Assembly (NCBI GenBank): GCA_945643635.1
Contig: CALZFC010000004.1
Span: forward strand, 2,672,501 to 2,736,500
Direction of reading: 5' to 3'
Source: Allodiplogaster sudhausi
Lineage: Eukaryota > Nematoda > Chromadorea > Rhabditida > Diplogasteridae
DNA: 64,000 nt
Made by a program: the position numbers and the translations under genes. This document shows positions 24,928 to 36,560 of this stretch, piece by piece. The notes under the pieces are model-generated. The model searched no databases, had not been told where the DNA came from, and worked only from the letters and a program-made list of their open reading frames with translations. Position 1 is the stretch's first letter, and each line of letters opens with the position of its first letter.

Positions 24928-27900
24928 ATCTCGAAGCATTCTCTTTCCACATTCTCAATTTCTCTCTTTCCATCTATGTTTCTCACTCTCTCTCTCTCTC
25001 TTTCTCTCGAACACGGTCTCGCATACTCTGTAAATATCACTCTCTTTCTCTCGTTCTCTCTCTCTCTCTCTTTCAATTGTTCTTACATTTAATTTTTATT
25101 TGTTGCACGTTAAATAAATGCAGAATGTAATTGATGTCTAACTCATACTCGCCTGACTGTACAGCATTGGAAGCGGCGTCCAGTCATAGTTAACGCACTC
25201 TTGGATGTTTGATCGGAACTCTTTGATTTCCTGAATGTTTCGGGATAAGATAAGTAATTTAGTCACATGAACTCAGTAAGTTCACGGTGTATGAACTAAA
25301 GTTTTTTTTAAGAAGCGAAGAGATGAGTAGAGAGACGGGTAAAAGATAGAGACAAAAGTAGAGATTAGTATAGAAAGAGAGAGATAGAGACAAGAGAGAG
25401 AGAGAGAGTGACAGAGAGAGTAACAGAGAGAGTGACAGAGAGAGAGGGGGGAGGGAGAGAGAAAGAAGCGAGCTAATGCAAAGATAGACACACATAGTGA
25501 GAACTGAGATAGGCAGAGAGGAGCAGTAATAAGAGACCGATAGAGAGAAAAAAAAACCGGAACGAAATTAGAAGCCGGATAAATCTTTCAGCTAACATCA
25601 GAAACGACTTGTTGATAGTAATCACTCTCGATAATACCCTCCCGTCGAGCGTCGTACGTTAGAGCGAGGGCCCACTAAATATGGGTAAAATAATAATATG
25701 CAAATATAAATACAAGATGTATGCAAATATAATATACTATAATAATATTTCATAATATAAACATATTTATGAGATCAATAAATATTTTTAATTGCTTGAA
25801 AGCCGGGACACAAAAAAGTCTATGAGTTTAGCCGTATGATTGTACAGGCAAGGCGTATGAGTTCGAATTACAGAGTTGACATAAAGCAAAATAAATATAT
25901 TTAGAAAATAGATAATGAAATAAATGTACAAATAAGTAAATGTTCCATACATTGTAGGGAACGAGATGTACACCGTGGCTACCGCCGCTCTGCAGTTGCT
26001 CGAGATCTTTCAGCTCGCTGGACGACATGAAACCTGGAAACAGAAAGACAGAGAAAAGATAGAGAGAGAGAGAGAAAGTCAGGGAGAAAAAGGAGAAAGA
26101 GAAAGGGAGAGAGAGCAAAAAAAAGGGGAAAGAAGGAGGGAAAGAAAGAGAAAGTGAGAGAGAGAGAGGGAGAGAGAGAGAGAGAGTAAGAGAGAGGGAG
26201 AGATGGAGAGGGAAAAATGGAGAGAGAGAGGAGTGCCGGAGAGAGAGATAGAGAAAGAGAAAGAGAAACTGAGATAAAGGTAGAGAATCAGAGAAAGAGA
26301 GAGATCAGATTCCAACCCGCCGCGACGACAGTCTCCAACGTTGGGAATCGCCGCCGTGCACGGAGGCTGATGTCACGGAATGCGAGCACCTGCATTTTTT
26401 TTTTACTTCTTTACATCATAACAGTTGAAAGAATAATAATGCATGTATACTGTATACATCTTAAAAGAGTCTTTTTCTTTTACATATATTAGTCTTTCAC
26501 TTCGACGGATAGATAGTGTAGGGTGCATTCTCATTGTGAGGTAATTCCGTATTTAACTCTCATTTATCGCTGGAATTGAAGGAGCATGAAACGCAACAGG
26601 ATATGTATCTATTTTTGATTTTTCCCGACTATTGTAGTTGGACGTCTCTCTAAACTACACGTGCAACTCGCTCTCTGTCTCGCTCTTATGTCAGGCAAAA
26701 AGGCGGGAATTCAAAAGGTAGTTTTTGGCTTCTTTAAAGATGTCGCATGCCTGGCCGAGTTCGCAGTAGCGAAGAATGGTGCGGCGGAAGCGGCGAGAGC
26801 GCTCGCCGTAGCCACGCACGTACTCGGCCACCATTAGGCCGATGCTGGAGAGAGAGAGAGAGAGAGAGAGAGAAATAGAGAGAGAGTGAGAGGGGGGAGA
26901 GAAAGAGGGAGAGAGAGAGGGAGAGAGAGAGGGAAGGTGAGAGAGAATGAAAGGGAGAGAGACAGAGAATGAGAGAGAGAGGGAGAGATGGAAGATGAGA
27001 GAGAGAGTGACAGTGAGATAAAGTGAGAGAGAGAGAGAGAGAAATATAAGTTATAGAGATTGTGCAGGACCGTGAGAAAGGGAGATAGTGAGAGCGATAA
27101 ACGGTGATATGGAAAGGTAAAAGAGTCATTTCGCAAAGGGAGAAATCTATTTTTCAAGCAACTTGTCGATGAATCCAATTCGCCGATAGCGGTAGTTCCA
27201 TCTCTCAAAGTTCTGCTGAACAAAGAAGCCAAGAACGAGGTCGAGAGGGACAAAGTCGAGACGCTTCGCGAGGTAGACGACGATGGAGGCAAAGCTTCTC
27301 AAGAAGAAAGAGACATATATCCTTTCCAGATACAATGTACTACATATATAATTACTTCATTATTTTTTTCCATTTTGCAACGGGGAATATAAAAAAATGC
27401 AACAGGAACAGATACACCATCTTTCTTTCTCTTTCTCTTTCTTTATCTCTCTCTCTCACACTCTATCAAAAAAGACTCTCTGAAGAAAGGCTAACAATGC
27501 ATTTCTTTTCAACCGTTAGTGCTCAAGATACAATTCTAATTCGTATAAAAATTCTGTTAACTGCCATGCCGTTCTGTGCTAATCTGTGATGTTTGTTTCC
27601 TGGCTAGGGAGCCATTTGCAAAACAAGAAAATATGTGAAGGCGATTACATTTACAGGCACTTACTGCTTTTGTTCAAGTGATAGAGCGAGGTGATAGAGA
27701 AGGGAGACGGAGCCGTACATTAACAGCCATATTAGAAGCTCGCTTGCGACTGCCTGGAAGAGAGAGAGAGAGGGAGAGAGAGAGAGAGGGAGGGAGAGGG
27801 AGAAATAAGAGAGAGATCAGCGAGTTGTGGTGAGAACGAAGGCGGGTGAGAGATAGCGATAGATCCAAAGGTTGGGAGAGTGTATATGGAAAGTATGGCA

Positions 27901-28033
27901 TGAGGAAAGGGGAAGTAATAGTGGAGAAATAGAACGAAAGAAGTGATTTTAGGGGAAGGGCGAATAAAAAAGTATATTAGATAGTAAGAAAGAATCGAGA
28001 AACAGCATACGGAAGAGGCCTGATTAAACATGA

Positions 28034-28071
<38 letters not shown>

Positions 28072-28492
28072 TAGATAGAGAGCGAGAGAGAGAGAGAGAG
28101 CGAGAGATAGAGAGCGAGAGCGAGAGATAGAGAGTGGGAGAGATAGAGAGAAAAAAATTAAGACGATGTTTAAAACAATACCGCAGAAGTTGATCTCATT
28201 CACGTGTCTTCGATGTCATGCAACGAATTAATCTGCTATATTCTCATGACTAGCCAACCTTCCAAATGCTTGACTTCCAGCAGAAAAGTAGCCGAAAAAG
28301 CGTCCACGGACGAGAAGTCATAACCTATTTTTTGCTTTTTTAAATGATGAAAAAAATATAACGAAAAATATGCAAGGTGAAAACTAGAAATTTAAGCACA
28401 TAAAACTGAGACAATTAAAACTGGAATAAAATATATATATGTAAGACAGTAAGTCATAAATTGCTCACCTCATTATTATAGTTGAGAGTCAT
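21181..28492 (-). CDS. best: Bestrophin family Ca2+-gated anion channel
   Basis: Exons: 28492-28469, 28324-28259, 27753-27665, 27297-27163, 26844-26751, 26389-26317, 26033-25951, 25674-25597, 25230-25153, 24860-24756, 24566-24504, 24122-24042, 23713-23556, 22509-22432, 22084-21940, 21627-21558, 21278-21181; 505 residues, every phase closing. Bestrophins are pentameric plasma-membrane Cl-/HCO3- channels. Diagnostic matches in order: N-terminal FRLLFCWKSSIWK; pore-neck VPLDLVLGFFV (V76, L80, F84 at the positions of human I76/F80/F84); FRRTILRYCELGQVLAFRDIS; RRRFPTLETVVAAGFM; FRSNIQECVNYDWTPLPMLY; and the Ca2+-clasp NPFGEDDDDWETN at about 303-315. The C-terminal tail (exons 14-17) is basic and poorly conserved, as usual. 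Introns 5 and 9 use GC donors. The start MTLNYNN matches the conserved bestrophin start MTxxY. Confidence 0.95.
22510..22685. repeat. GA tract abutting bestrophin exon 14 acceptor
   Basis: Begins at the acceptor of exon 22509-22432. On the coding strand it is the CT-rich polypyrimidine run. Confidence 0.9.
23125..23545. repeat. GA-rich tracts in bestrophin intron 13
   Basis: Two tracts (23125-23270 and 23395-23545) flank a unique 120-bp segment. Both are CT on the coding strand. The second adjoins the donor at 23556. A separate CT-rich run at 22905-22970 has the opposite orientation. Confidence 0.9.
24868..25075. repeat. CT tract in bestrophin intron 9
   Basis: (CT)n on the plus strand next to the acceptor of exon 24860-24756, so the coding strand is GA there: the main exception to the orientation rule in this gene. 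Confidence 0.9.
25325..25540. repeat. GA tract in bestrophin intron 8
   Basis: Imperfect (GA)n with GACAGAGAGAGTAACAGAG units, CT on the coding strand. Confidence 0.9.
26034..26305. repeat. GA tract filling bestrophin intron 6
   Basis: Imperfect (GA)n occupying nearly the whole intron between exons 26389-26317 and 26033-25951, CT on the coding strand and contiguous with the acceptor. Confidence 0.9.
26620..26745 (+). repeat. Short interspersed element, family E, at a GC splice donor
   Basis: Contains GGACGTCTCTCTAAACTACACG, GTCAGGCAAAAAGGCGGGAATTC and TTTTTGGCTTCTTTAAAG. Its right end lies within about 10 bp of the GC donor of bestrophin exon 26844-26751, and the element makes up the start of that intron. 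Confidence 0.85.
26848..27075. repeat. GA tract filling bestrophin intron 4
   Basis: Imperfect (GA)n running up to the acceptor of exon 26844-26751, CT on the coding strand. Confidence 0.9.
27756..28155. repeat. GA tracts in bestrophin intron 2
   Basis: Tracts at 27758-27820 (contiguous with the acceptor of exon 27753-27665) and 28031-28150, both CT on the coding strand. Confidence 0.9.
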
Positions 28493-28915
28493 TCTTGTAG
28501 TTATTAGGTGAGCGCGCAATAGTAACTGTGGTTTGATGAGGCGTCGGCAGTTCTTAAAAAGTCGGCTTTTTTTAAATTCGATTACCTGGTCAAGGAACCC
28601 GTTCAAAAACATGATATATCTCTTCAACAATGGAAAATAAAACTAGGCGGACAACTTAAGAGTATTAAGAACATAAACAATTCAACAAATATATTCACAT
28701 ACAACTGTATTTATAGATAAACTCGAAAAGAATTCTTCCGCTCGATATTATTGCATTTATGAGAAGAGTCAATGAATGTTTGAGAGGCACTTCTTGAACG
28801 CCCACTTTGTCTGTTCGACAAACACGATCAGAATTGTCAGAGATTAAATTCAATGCCTTCACTCTCTCTATCTCTCTCTCTTTTTCTCTCCCTCTATCTA
28901 TCTCTGTCTCTCTGT

Positions 28916-28947
<32 letters not shown>

Positions 28948-29261
28948 CTCTCTCTACTCCGAATGCAAATGTTCCGGGAGAAATTAAGTCATTTGAAGTG
29001 GAAGATTGTATCTAACGTAGAAAAGACACTTTCACAATTCGTCTCGAATTGATGACAAATAATAATATGTCGACGATTGCGATGAGCATAACACGCAATA
29101 ATACTCTTTACGAGGAAGGCTGTCAATTCCTCGTTCTTCCGCAATGTGTCTGAATGTTCTTTCCATTTACTTCCTCTCTTTCTTTCTCTTACAGACGCAA
29201 TTCTCTGCCTCTCTCTTTCTTTCGCTATCTTGGTCCCTATATTAGCTTTTTATCCTGTATC

Positions 29262-29264
29262 TCT

Positions 29265-29306
<42 letters not shown>

Positions 29307-29310
29307 TTCT
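29262..29310. repeat. CT tract
   Basis: Nearly pure (CT)n between the R1-like flank and the pseudogene's first exon. Confidence 0.85.
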
Positions 29311-31149
29311 CAATTAACCAAGTTCAGAGGTAAATTCCATTGTCTCTGATTAATATCAGTTCTTATGAGCAGTTTCCTAATTAATCTGCGGGCCAAGTTG
29401 AATATGTACAATCAAGGTGGAAAATAAGCAGGCATATTTGTTCAGTAAATAATCAACAAATGGAGGAGTACTTATGACCATATTACCAACTCATATGACA
29501 GTTTTTAAACTAGCATTAAACTTCACGTTGTAAAGTTCTCATTTAAATAATGCATCTCTTTCTCTGAGAATATGTTTTCTTGTCATTTAATATTTATTAT
29601 TATTAATTTGAATAATAGTTACATTTAACTGAGAGAAAAGAAACAATATATTGAAGAAAATAATAGCTCATTTTAGGGCCAAAAATTACCGTAATGCAGT
29701 TCGAAGCGCGCACCGAAAAGTGCGCTTTGTCATGATTTTTTTTTGTTGGGAATGATTTTCAAGAGATTTTCATTTGCGTGGTTGATGGTTGTTTGGGCGT
29801 GGTTGATAAGTGTCGTGTTGATTTTATTCTCGTTTAAGAATCGTCTGCTGCTGCTGCTGGCTAGCAGATCTGCTTCCTTCTACCGAGTCTTGACAACGTC
29901 AGCATCTTCGCATACAGATGCGATGGAATTCGCTTCGGAATTGAACGGTCTGTTTCTAATGATGTTGTAATTAACTTTTGTGCTGTTGTGCTATGGTTGA
30001 ACTACCTGTTTTGATACAATTGAATTGCTCGAAAAGAATGTTCTTTCAAGAACATCTTGGGATGTTTCGTCTTGGAAAGCGAATGCCCCCTAAAATGTGC
30101 TTACTGAAATGATGTTCATATTCTTATTCGCCACCCTTTCAGAATCGCACTGACTCGTAGCCAGATTGGCTTCTCTTCACACGTTTCTTTATACGGAACT
30201 TCGTGCTGCGCACAACGCCGACCTTGCCATTGCAATCGAGGCGTTCTGTCGGTTAGGATTGGCGCCGTTTTTATGTAATATATATCGCAATTTAGTTCGA
30301 TAATTTAGTTCGTAGATGAGAATCCTATTTTTTTCCCAGCATTTCAGCTAGAGGAGGTTTTATTCCTCTTTTTTTTTTGGTTTAATAATACAGATTTGAA
30401 AAATGCTTTTCCTCCAGAATTCACCAAACCTAATATTGTGAGATAATTTTTTGAAAAAAAAATTTTTTTTTACTGGAACAACAGTAACTATTACTGAATA
30501 GAACCGATTTTTTTTCTCGCGAGGGTTTCCTATATGCGAGTTAGACAACAAAAGCGGTTGATTATCTTCCTCATTCTATTGCTCATGATTCCAGAGGTGT
30601 TCATGATCCACTAGCCACCACTTACCGAGCATCGCCTAGCCGAGCTTGAGCTGACAATGCCTAGTTTTCGAGGTTGCTTGTCATTTTATCCTTTTTCGTT
30701 ACTAATCCATTGCTCACTATGAGCAATTCTTCTCCTCTTCTCCAAATATTTCAGCTGTTGACTTTCGAACTCTTTAGTTATTAAATATGAAGGGTGACAT
30801 CTTTCCTTTAAGAAAATTGCACTTGATCAAGGCTTGAAATCGTAAAAAAATAGAGATTTGATTCACCTCCAAATTTTATTTAGATATATGAATCGATTAT
30901 TTACCAAGTGATATTAGATTAGATTTCTGATTAAATTTACATGTACATTTTACTAAAGCTTATAATCTTGAAAAGATGAATATTATTCTATTTCTTAAAG
31001 AATATTTAATCTTTGAGTAAAATAAAATAAACTTTAAGGAGGCGATCTCTCGATCTCTCGCGCTCTCTGCGTGCTCCTCTCGCTGTCTCCTCAAGTATCT
31101 GCTCAAGTCTGAACAAAGCGGTACGCACCTTGTCATGGATTTAATACTT

Positions 31150-31155
31150 CTCTCT

Positions 31156-31218
<63 letters not shown>

Positions 31219-31232
31219 TCTCTCTCTCTTAT
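31150..31232. repeat. CT tract with TTCTCT interruptions
   Basis: Corresponds to the GA tract at 8693-8780 beside exon 4 of the source gene, on the inverted copy. Confidence 0.85.
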
Positions 31233-31483
31233 ATTCTCCTGACCACGTATAGAAAAGTTTTTCAAAATAGGTTAATTTTTTATTTGCGAAGGATGAAAAG
31301 GTTTTAAGGATTAAAATTCCGTGCATCCTTAGCTGTTCTTTTCATGTAAATTTTTAAGACGCGGGTTCTCATTTGAAATGTACAACGGAGAGGAAGGAAG
31401 GATGCTGTTTATGCTAGACTTATATACATCATACCAAATAAACTAAAACTTCTTATAAAGTTAACTAACGAGTAGTATTAGTT

Positions 31484-31990
31484 TCTTTGCCAGCAGTTTT
31501 GTTGTATTCCTGATTCCAGTCTCCACCAGACTCCACTTGAAGGGTGACAACTTTCTTTTTAGAACAAAAAAACCCACTTAAATAGTAAAATAAAAGGGTT
31601 GTAGAGATTTGATTTTTTTCTCTAATCTTGTTTAGATATAAGAATCGGTACTTGCCAAGGGAAATTACATTAGATTTCTATGCGTATACGCTTTATTATA
31701 GCTTTTACTACAGAAAGAGTAAATATTCTACCATTTCTCAAATAATATTTTGTGATACAATAAATACATTCTTTGAAGGAGGCGATCTCTGCTCGCGCCC
31801 TTCGCAACTTCCATTCGCTGTCTCCGCATTCCTTGGCTGGCTCAAACCTGAACAAGTAAGCGATGCGCTCCTTGCCATGTATGTAAGTCTTCTTCATTTC
31901 TCTCTCTCTCTGCCCCTCTCTCTCTCTTGTAATTTACTATTGAGAGTAAAGAAGGAGCTAGACTTTAATACATCCTACTAAGAAAACTAA
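31484..31990 (+). pseudogene. Fragment of the acidic gene (exons 3-4) inside the histone repeat, copy B
   Basis: CCTGATTCCAGTCTCCACCAG (31509) is the exon 3 acceptor region. GAAGGAGGCGATCTCTGCTCGC through CTCCTTGCCATGTATGTAAGTC (31777-31887) is exon 4 with its donor and following CT tract. The exon 4 frame is broken relative to the source EAISRAHTLCALF, and most of exon 3 is deleted. It lies directly downstream of the H4 gene's 3' end. Confidence 0.8.
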
Positions 31991-32103
31991 TATTTCTTAA
32001 AATGATCACGAACGAGCAGTTTTACTTTAAATATATAAAAAATAAAGGAATAATTTCTTTATTCAATAGAAGGTACCAGAACACTTGCTTGGGACATGTT
32101 TGT

Positions 32104-32119
32104 GGCCCTAAAGAGGGCC
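32104..32119 (-). promoter_or_regulatory. Histone 3' stem-loop (H4 copy 1)
   Basis: Perfect 6-bp stem GGCCCT/AGGGCC with loop CTTT on the minus strand, 49 bp after the H4 stop. This is the SLBP-binding processing signal of non-polyadenylated histone mRNA. First-loop-base C is the nematode form. Confidence 0.95.
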
Positions 32120-32167
32120 GTTGGGTTCTGGGGTTTGGTTTGTTGCTGGTCGCGGGTTTTCTCCTCC

Positions 32168-32538
<371 letters not shown>

Positions 32539-32933
32539 CAAGAAATAGGAACCGCCCACTAGACTGACCTCGCGCGGACACTCAAGGTGCGAAAATTTTT
32601 AAACTGTGATGTGGACTATGATCCGTGCAACTTTGAAGACACTGCTGTTATAGTTTGGCCAGATATTGCAGAAATACAAAAAGGTTGAAGACAATTCCGA
32701 TCTGAATTAATGAGTGGAGACATTCGTTTTTTTAATCAGTCTTCGACATGTAACAAGACAATTTTTATTCCATACCATGATTATATCCGAGTGAATCTTT
32801 TTTTCTTCGTTATATACTAGTGAAGGATATTTTCGGGTTTATGTTTTACATGACCTAAGTTCATTTAATTTCTTTATTCATTCATTAGCTATAGAGATCA
32901 GGTGCATTTTCTTATGCATTGGAACTTAAATGT

Positions 32934-32949
32934 GGCCCTAAAGAGGGCC
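32934..32949 (-). promoter_or_regulatory. Histone 3' stem-loop (H2A copy 1)
   Basis: Same 16-nt GGCCCT-CTTT-AGGGCC hairpin with the conserved preceding CCCCAGAACCCAAC, 57 bp past the H2A stop. Confidence 0.95.
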
Positions 32950-33005
32950 GTTGGGTTCTGGGGTTTTGCTTGTGGCCAATGAAGGAGCACTGAGAGAGCA
33001 GCAGC

Positions 33006-33389
33006 TTATTCCTTGTCGCCAGCGGTCTTCTTCGGCAGGAGGACTGCGTTGATGTTGGGCAGGACACCTCCCTGGGCGATGGTGACACCTGAAAGAAGCT
33101 TGTTCAGCTCCTCGTCGTTGCGGACGGCGAGTTGGAGATGGCGGGGGTTGATTCGGGTCTTCTTGTTGTCGCGGGCGGCGTTACCAGCCAGCTCCAGCAC
33201 CTCAGCCGCGAGGTACTCGAGGACGGCCGCCAGGTAGACCGGGGCGCCGGCTCCAACGCGCTGCGCGTAGTTTCCCTTGCGCAGCATGCGGTGCAGGCGA
33301 CCGACTGGGAACTGGAGACCGGCTCGCGATGATCGCGACTTGGCCTTTCCTCCCGACTTGGCTTTGCCTCCCTTTCCGCGTCCAGACAT
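33006..33389 (-). CDS. H2A: Histone H2A (copy 1)
   Basis: Intronless, 127 residues. I chose the ATG at 33389, which gives the standard [14 protein letters not shown] start; an in-frame ATG 21 bp upstream would add MLKLKQA. The core [12 protein letters not shown], the acidic-patch residues and the nematode-like tail [11 protein letters not shown] are intact. It forms the H2A-H2B dimer. The protein is identical to the copy at 38382, although the DNA differs at scattered synonymous sites. Confidence 0.99.
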   Translation of the reverse strand: MSGRGKGGKAKSGGKAKSRSSRAGLQFPVGRLHRMLRKGNYAQRVGAGAPVYLAAVLEYLAAEVLELAGNAARDNKKTRINPRHLQLAVRNDEELNKLLSGVTIAQGGVLPNINAVLLPKKTAGDKE

Positions 33390-34447
33390 GGCTTGCTTCA
33401 GTTTCAGCACACGAGATGAAGGGTGGGGGAGAGGGCTCCTTTTATAAGGAGACCCGAGGTGAAGAGACCGCCCACTTGGCTCCTTGCCAGAAAGAGGGGT
33501 GATTTAAACGCGAATATTGAGACAGGGCAGTGAAGAGAGAGCGCGTCACTTGCGAGAGAAGCAGAGGCGAAAATAGTGGGTGTGTTAGGGAGGGCGTAGA
33601 GAAGCAGAGGAATTGCAGCTCCATCTATCGATGGACCTGTGGTCTCGATAAAGGAAAGAGGGCACAGACAGACAGAGAAGGCGTCCTTTCGTGAGATATA
33701 GTGCTGACTTGTGAGAGTACGGAGTAGCAAAGGGAGAGAGTGAGCGTTCTTCTGCGAGAGATACAGAGAAGAGATAGATAAAGAGCATTGTGACGACTCA
33801 TAGTCTTTGCTTTTGAATAGGCTCTTGCAGTTAAGAGAGACTTTACCTTCACTACGGCACAAGAAGTTTTGAAATATATAACGCAACTAATTTAAATGAA
33901 ACATTTTATAGTTTGTTAAGAAAGCGGCAAATATTTTTTTTATCATTTCTGAAAGGAGTAAAGAGTGAGACATGGAGAACACGAATATGACATTTGACCC
34001 TCCTCCTTATTCAACTATGATAGCACCAATTTTTTCAAAAGAATGCCGTTTATTTCGACATTGCATCTTCCAAAATCTAGACATACTAATTTCGTCGTGC
34101 AGAAAATCTTTTGTCCCGGAGAAAATAAATCGGAGTGGAAAAATTTGCCAGAAATTTTTGTATATTCAAATAGGAAAGGCCTGAACCGTATTACTTTTCT
34201 AAAATCATGGCGTATCAGGAAACTTATTGTCTGGCATCATATTTTTGCTATACTTTGCCAATGCTATAAACTGTCTTCCTTTTCTGAACTAGAGATCCAG
34301 ATATTTTTCTTCCTTTTGACTTTCGGTGACAACGGAAGCGTTTAATCTTCCATTTCGAAATGGCTGCATGCAAATTCATGAAAAAACAGCTTTATTCATC
34401 ATGTTTTCTGTTCATGAGATGAACAATCCAGATTGGAACACGATTGT
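33390..34447. other. Spacer between H2A and H2B, copy 1
   Basis: H2A promoter, then a GAGA-motif-rich stretch (33530-33790), then AT-rich DNA. Compared with 38766-39788 the promoter half is close, but 33800-34320 is much diverged. No gene. Confidence 0.7.
33439..33446 (-). promoter_or_regulatory. TATA box of H2A copy 1
   Basis: TATAAAAG on the minus strand, followed upstream by CCGCCCACTTGGCTCCTTGCCAG (33470-33492), a block also found before the other H2A and, as CGCCCACATGGCTCTTTGCCAG, before both H2B genes. Confidence 0.85.
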
Positions 34448-34463
34448 GGCCCTAAAGAGGGCC
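34448..34463 (-). promoter_or_regulatory. Histone 3' stem-loop (H2B copy 1)
   Basis: Same hairpin, 60 bp past the H2B stop. Confidence 0.95.
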
Positions 34464-34523
34464 GTTGGGTTCTGGGGTTTGGTTTGGTGTTTTACGCCTG
34501 GAGATCACGAGTGCACCGTCAGC

Positions 34524-34895
34524 TTACTTGCTGGAGGTGTACTTGGTGACGGCCTTGGTGCCCTCGGAGACAGCGTGCTTGGCGAGTTCTCCCGGGAGAA
34601 TGAGACGGACAGCAGTCTGGATCTCGCGCGACGAGATGGTCGATCGCTTGTTGTAGTGCGCGAGACGCGAGGCCTCAGCAGCGATTCTCTCGAAGACGTC
34701 ATTGACGAAGGAGTTCATGATGGACATTGCCTTGGAGGAGACTCCGGTGTCAGGGTGGACCTGCTTGAGGACGCGGTAGATGTAGATGGCGTACGACTCC
34801 TTCCTCGACTTTCTCTTCTTCTTGTCCCCGGTCCGCTTGACCTTCTGGGACTTGGCGGCCTTCTTGGCACCCTTGGCGGACGGCTTAGGCGGCAT
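34524..34895 (-). CDS. H2B: Histone H2B (copy 1)
   Basis: Intronless, 123 residues. The ATG at 34895 gives [15 protein letters not shown], the expected start; the open frame extends 9 codons further upstream without homology. The core [20 protein letters not shown] and the C-terminus AVTKYTSSK, with its ubiquitinated lysine context, are intact. TATAAATA lies at 34950-34957. The coding sequence and about 200 bp upstream are almost identical to the copy at 39866. Confidence 0.99.
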   Translation of the reverse strand: MPPKPSAKGAKKAAKSQKVKRTGDKKKRKSRKESYAIYIYRVLKQVHPDTGVSSKAMSIMNSFVNDVFERIAAEASRLAHYNKRSTISSREIQTAVRLILPGELAKHAVSEGTKAVTKYTSSK

Positions 34896-34949
34896 GACTG
34901 GCGAGTTCACTGGCTTTTCCAAGTGGTGCTAGTTGCAAAGAGCCCAGAC

Positions 34950-34957
34950 TATTTATA
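34950..34957 (-). promoter_or_regulatory. TATA box of H2B copy 1
   Basis: TATAAATA, 55 bp upstream of the chosen ATG. It is flanked upstream by the shared CGCCCACATGGCTCTTTGCC block. Confidence 0.85.
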
Positions 34958-35969
34958 CGGTTTCCTGTGTCGATGGTGGAGTGATGACCACGCCCACATG
35001 GCTCTTTGCCAGATGGGAGATAGAACAGAGAGAGGCAGAGAAAGAAAGAAACCACGCAAAATGCTAGGTCACATAGCTCGTGAACGATAAGAGCTGAGAT
35101 CAACAGGTTTTTTTTTGGTTCCATTTGGGAACGATTAGGGAGCGAGAGATAACAGAGAAGAGAGAGATAATGCGCGGAGATTAGTGCCCGGGAGAAAATT
35201 AGCCTTGTGTAATAAGTGCGAAGGGTGGGAGAAGCCTGTACTAGTGATGAAGGGGGAACAGCATAGACAACGATGCCGTCAGTATCCTTTCGCCAGATAG
35301 CATGCAGACCTGAGAGGGTGCATAGTGACAGAGAGAGCGTCTTTACGCGAGACGCACAGAATAGTGGAAAGGGGATGATAGCAGAGTGACCACTCGCGGA
35401 CACTACGCAGAGTTCCACTTCACTGGACTTACAAATAGCTTCTCCTGAGTTTTCTGGATCTCTCGTCCTGTATTGGAAAAAAAAATGAAAGATTTGAAAC
35501 ATAACGCCTACAACTGATTTCAAAGAATGTGGATTTCATTCTTATATGGCGAGGTGCCGGCAGTTATTTTTAAGGTGCTCTAAAAATTTCATTAATTTAG
35601 TTCTTTTTGTTACCGAAGGTAGAAAAAAAATCACAATATTGTGGTAAAGCGGTATACTGTCCAAATCTTATGGCTTACGTGCTACAGTCAAGGATTAATT
35701 TTATGCATGCGTTTGCCTGCTTTTGTGCAAGATCAAGTAAAAAAAATCACGCTGTGTTCGAGGAAAAAAATTGCTGCAATACTCTTGGTGAGTCTCGGAT
35801 CATATTTGTAGTTCATTGTATCTATTTCTTTGTTTTGGGAGGGATCATTGAGAGCGAGAAACGAATTCTTCTTTGTGTTTCTATTTTAGTGTTGTATGTC
35901 ATCAAGCATAGCTTTATTCTTCATACTTAGTGTCCATGAGATGAACAATCCGGATTGGAAAACTGTTGT
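34958..35969. other. Spacer between H2B and H3
   Basis: H2B promoter, GAGA-rich DNA (35020-35180), then unique AT-rich DNA. A CCACTCGCGGACAC block at 35391-35404 duplicates the motif found upstream of H3 (36547) but has no gene behind it. No gene found. Confidence 0.6.
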
Positions 35970-35985
35970 GGCCCTAAAGAGGGCC
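35970..35985 (-). promoter_or_regulatory. Histone 3' stem-loop (H3)
   Basis: Same hairpin, 73 bp past the H3 stop. Confidence 0.95.
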
Positions 35986-36058
35986 GTTGGGTTCTGGGGT
36001 TTTGGTGTCGTTGACTCAGCTGAAAGATGGCCGTGAAGCTTCTTCCACTCGTTGTCGC

Positions 36059-36531
<473 letters not shown>

Positions 36532-36560
36532 GGGTAAGCGTAGCGACCACTCGCGGACAC

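Larger units (their letters stand above)
28860..31240 (+). pseudogene. Inverted, decayed copy of the 5' part of the acidic gene
   Basis: Read on the plus strand, this segment matches the minus-strand region 10780 to about 8700 in order. It contains the R1/CT flank (28865-29100), promoter-side sequence with GCACCGAAAAGTG (29714), and exon 1 (about 29885-29952, where the ATG is now ACG in CAACGTCAGCATC). It continues with the intron start GGTCTGTTTCTA, exon 2 (about 30140-30252, after ACCCTTTCAG), exon 3 (about 30586-30660, GATTCCAG then CACTAGCCACCA with stops) and exon 4 (about 31040-31138, GGAGGCGATCTCTCG...TGTCATGGAT), followed by the CT tract. Loss of the start, frame breaks and stops mark it as non-functional. 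Confidence 0.8.

Noticed and set aside
26734..27129. Reading the acidic or GA-encoded Arg-Glu frames as charged-domain proteins
   Set aside because: They overlap bestrophin introns and lose any similarity outside the repeat.
34326..35090. Plus-strand frame of 254 codons over H2B (and its copy at 39806-40549)
   Set aside because: Mirror of the GC-rich H2B gene on the minus strand. The same applies to plus-strand frames over H4, H2A and H3.
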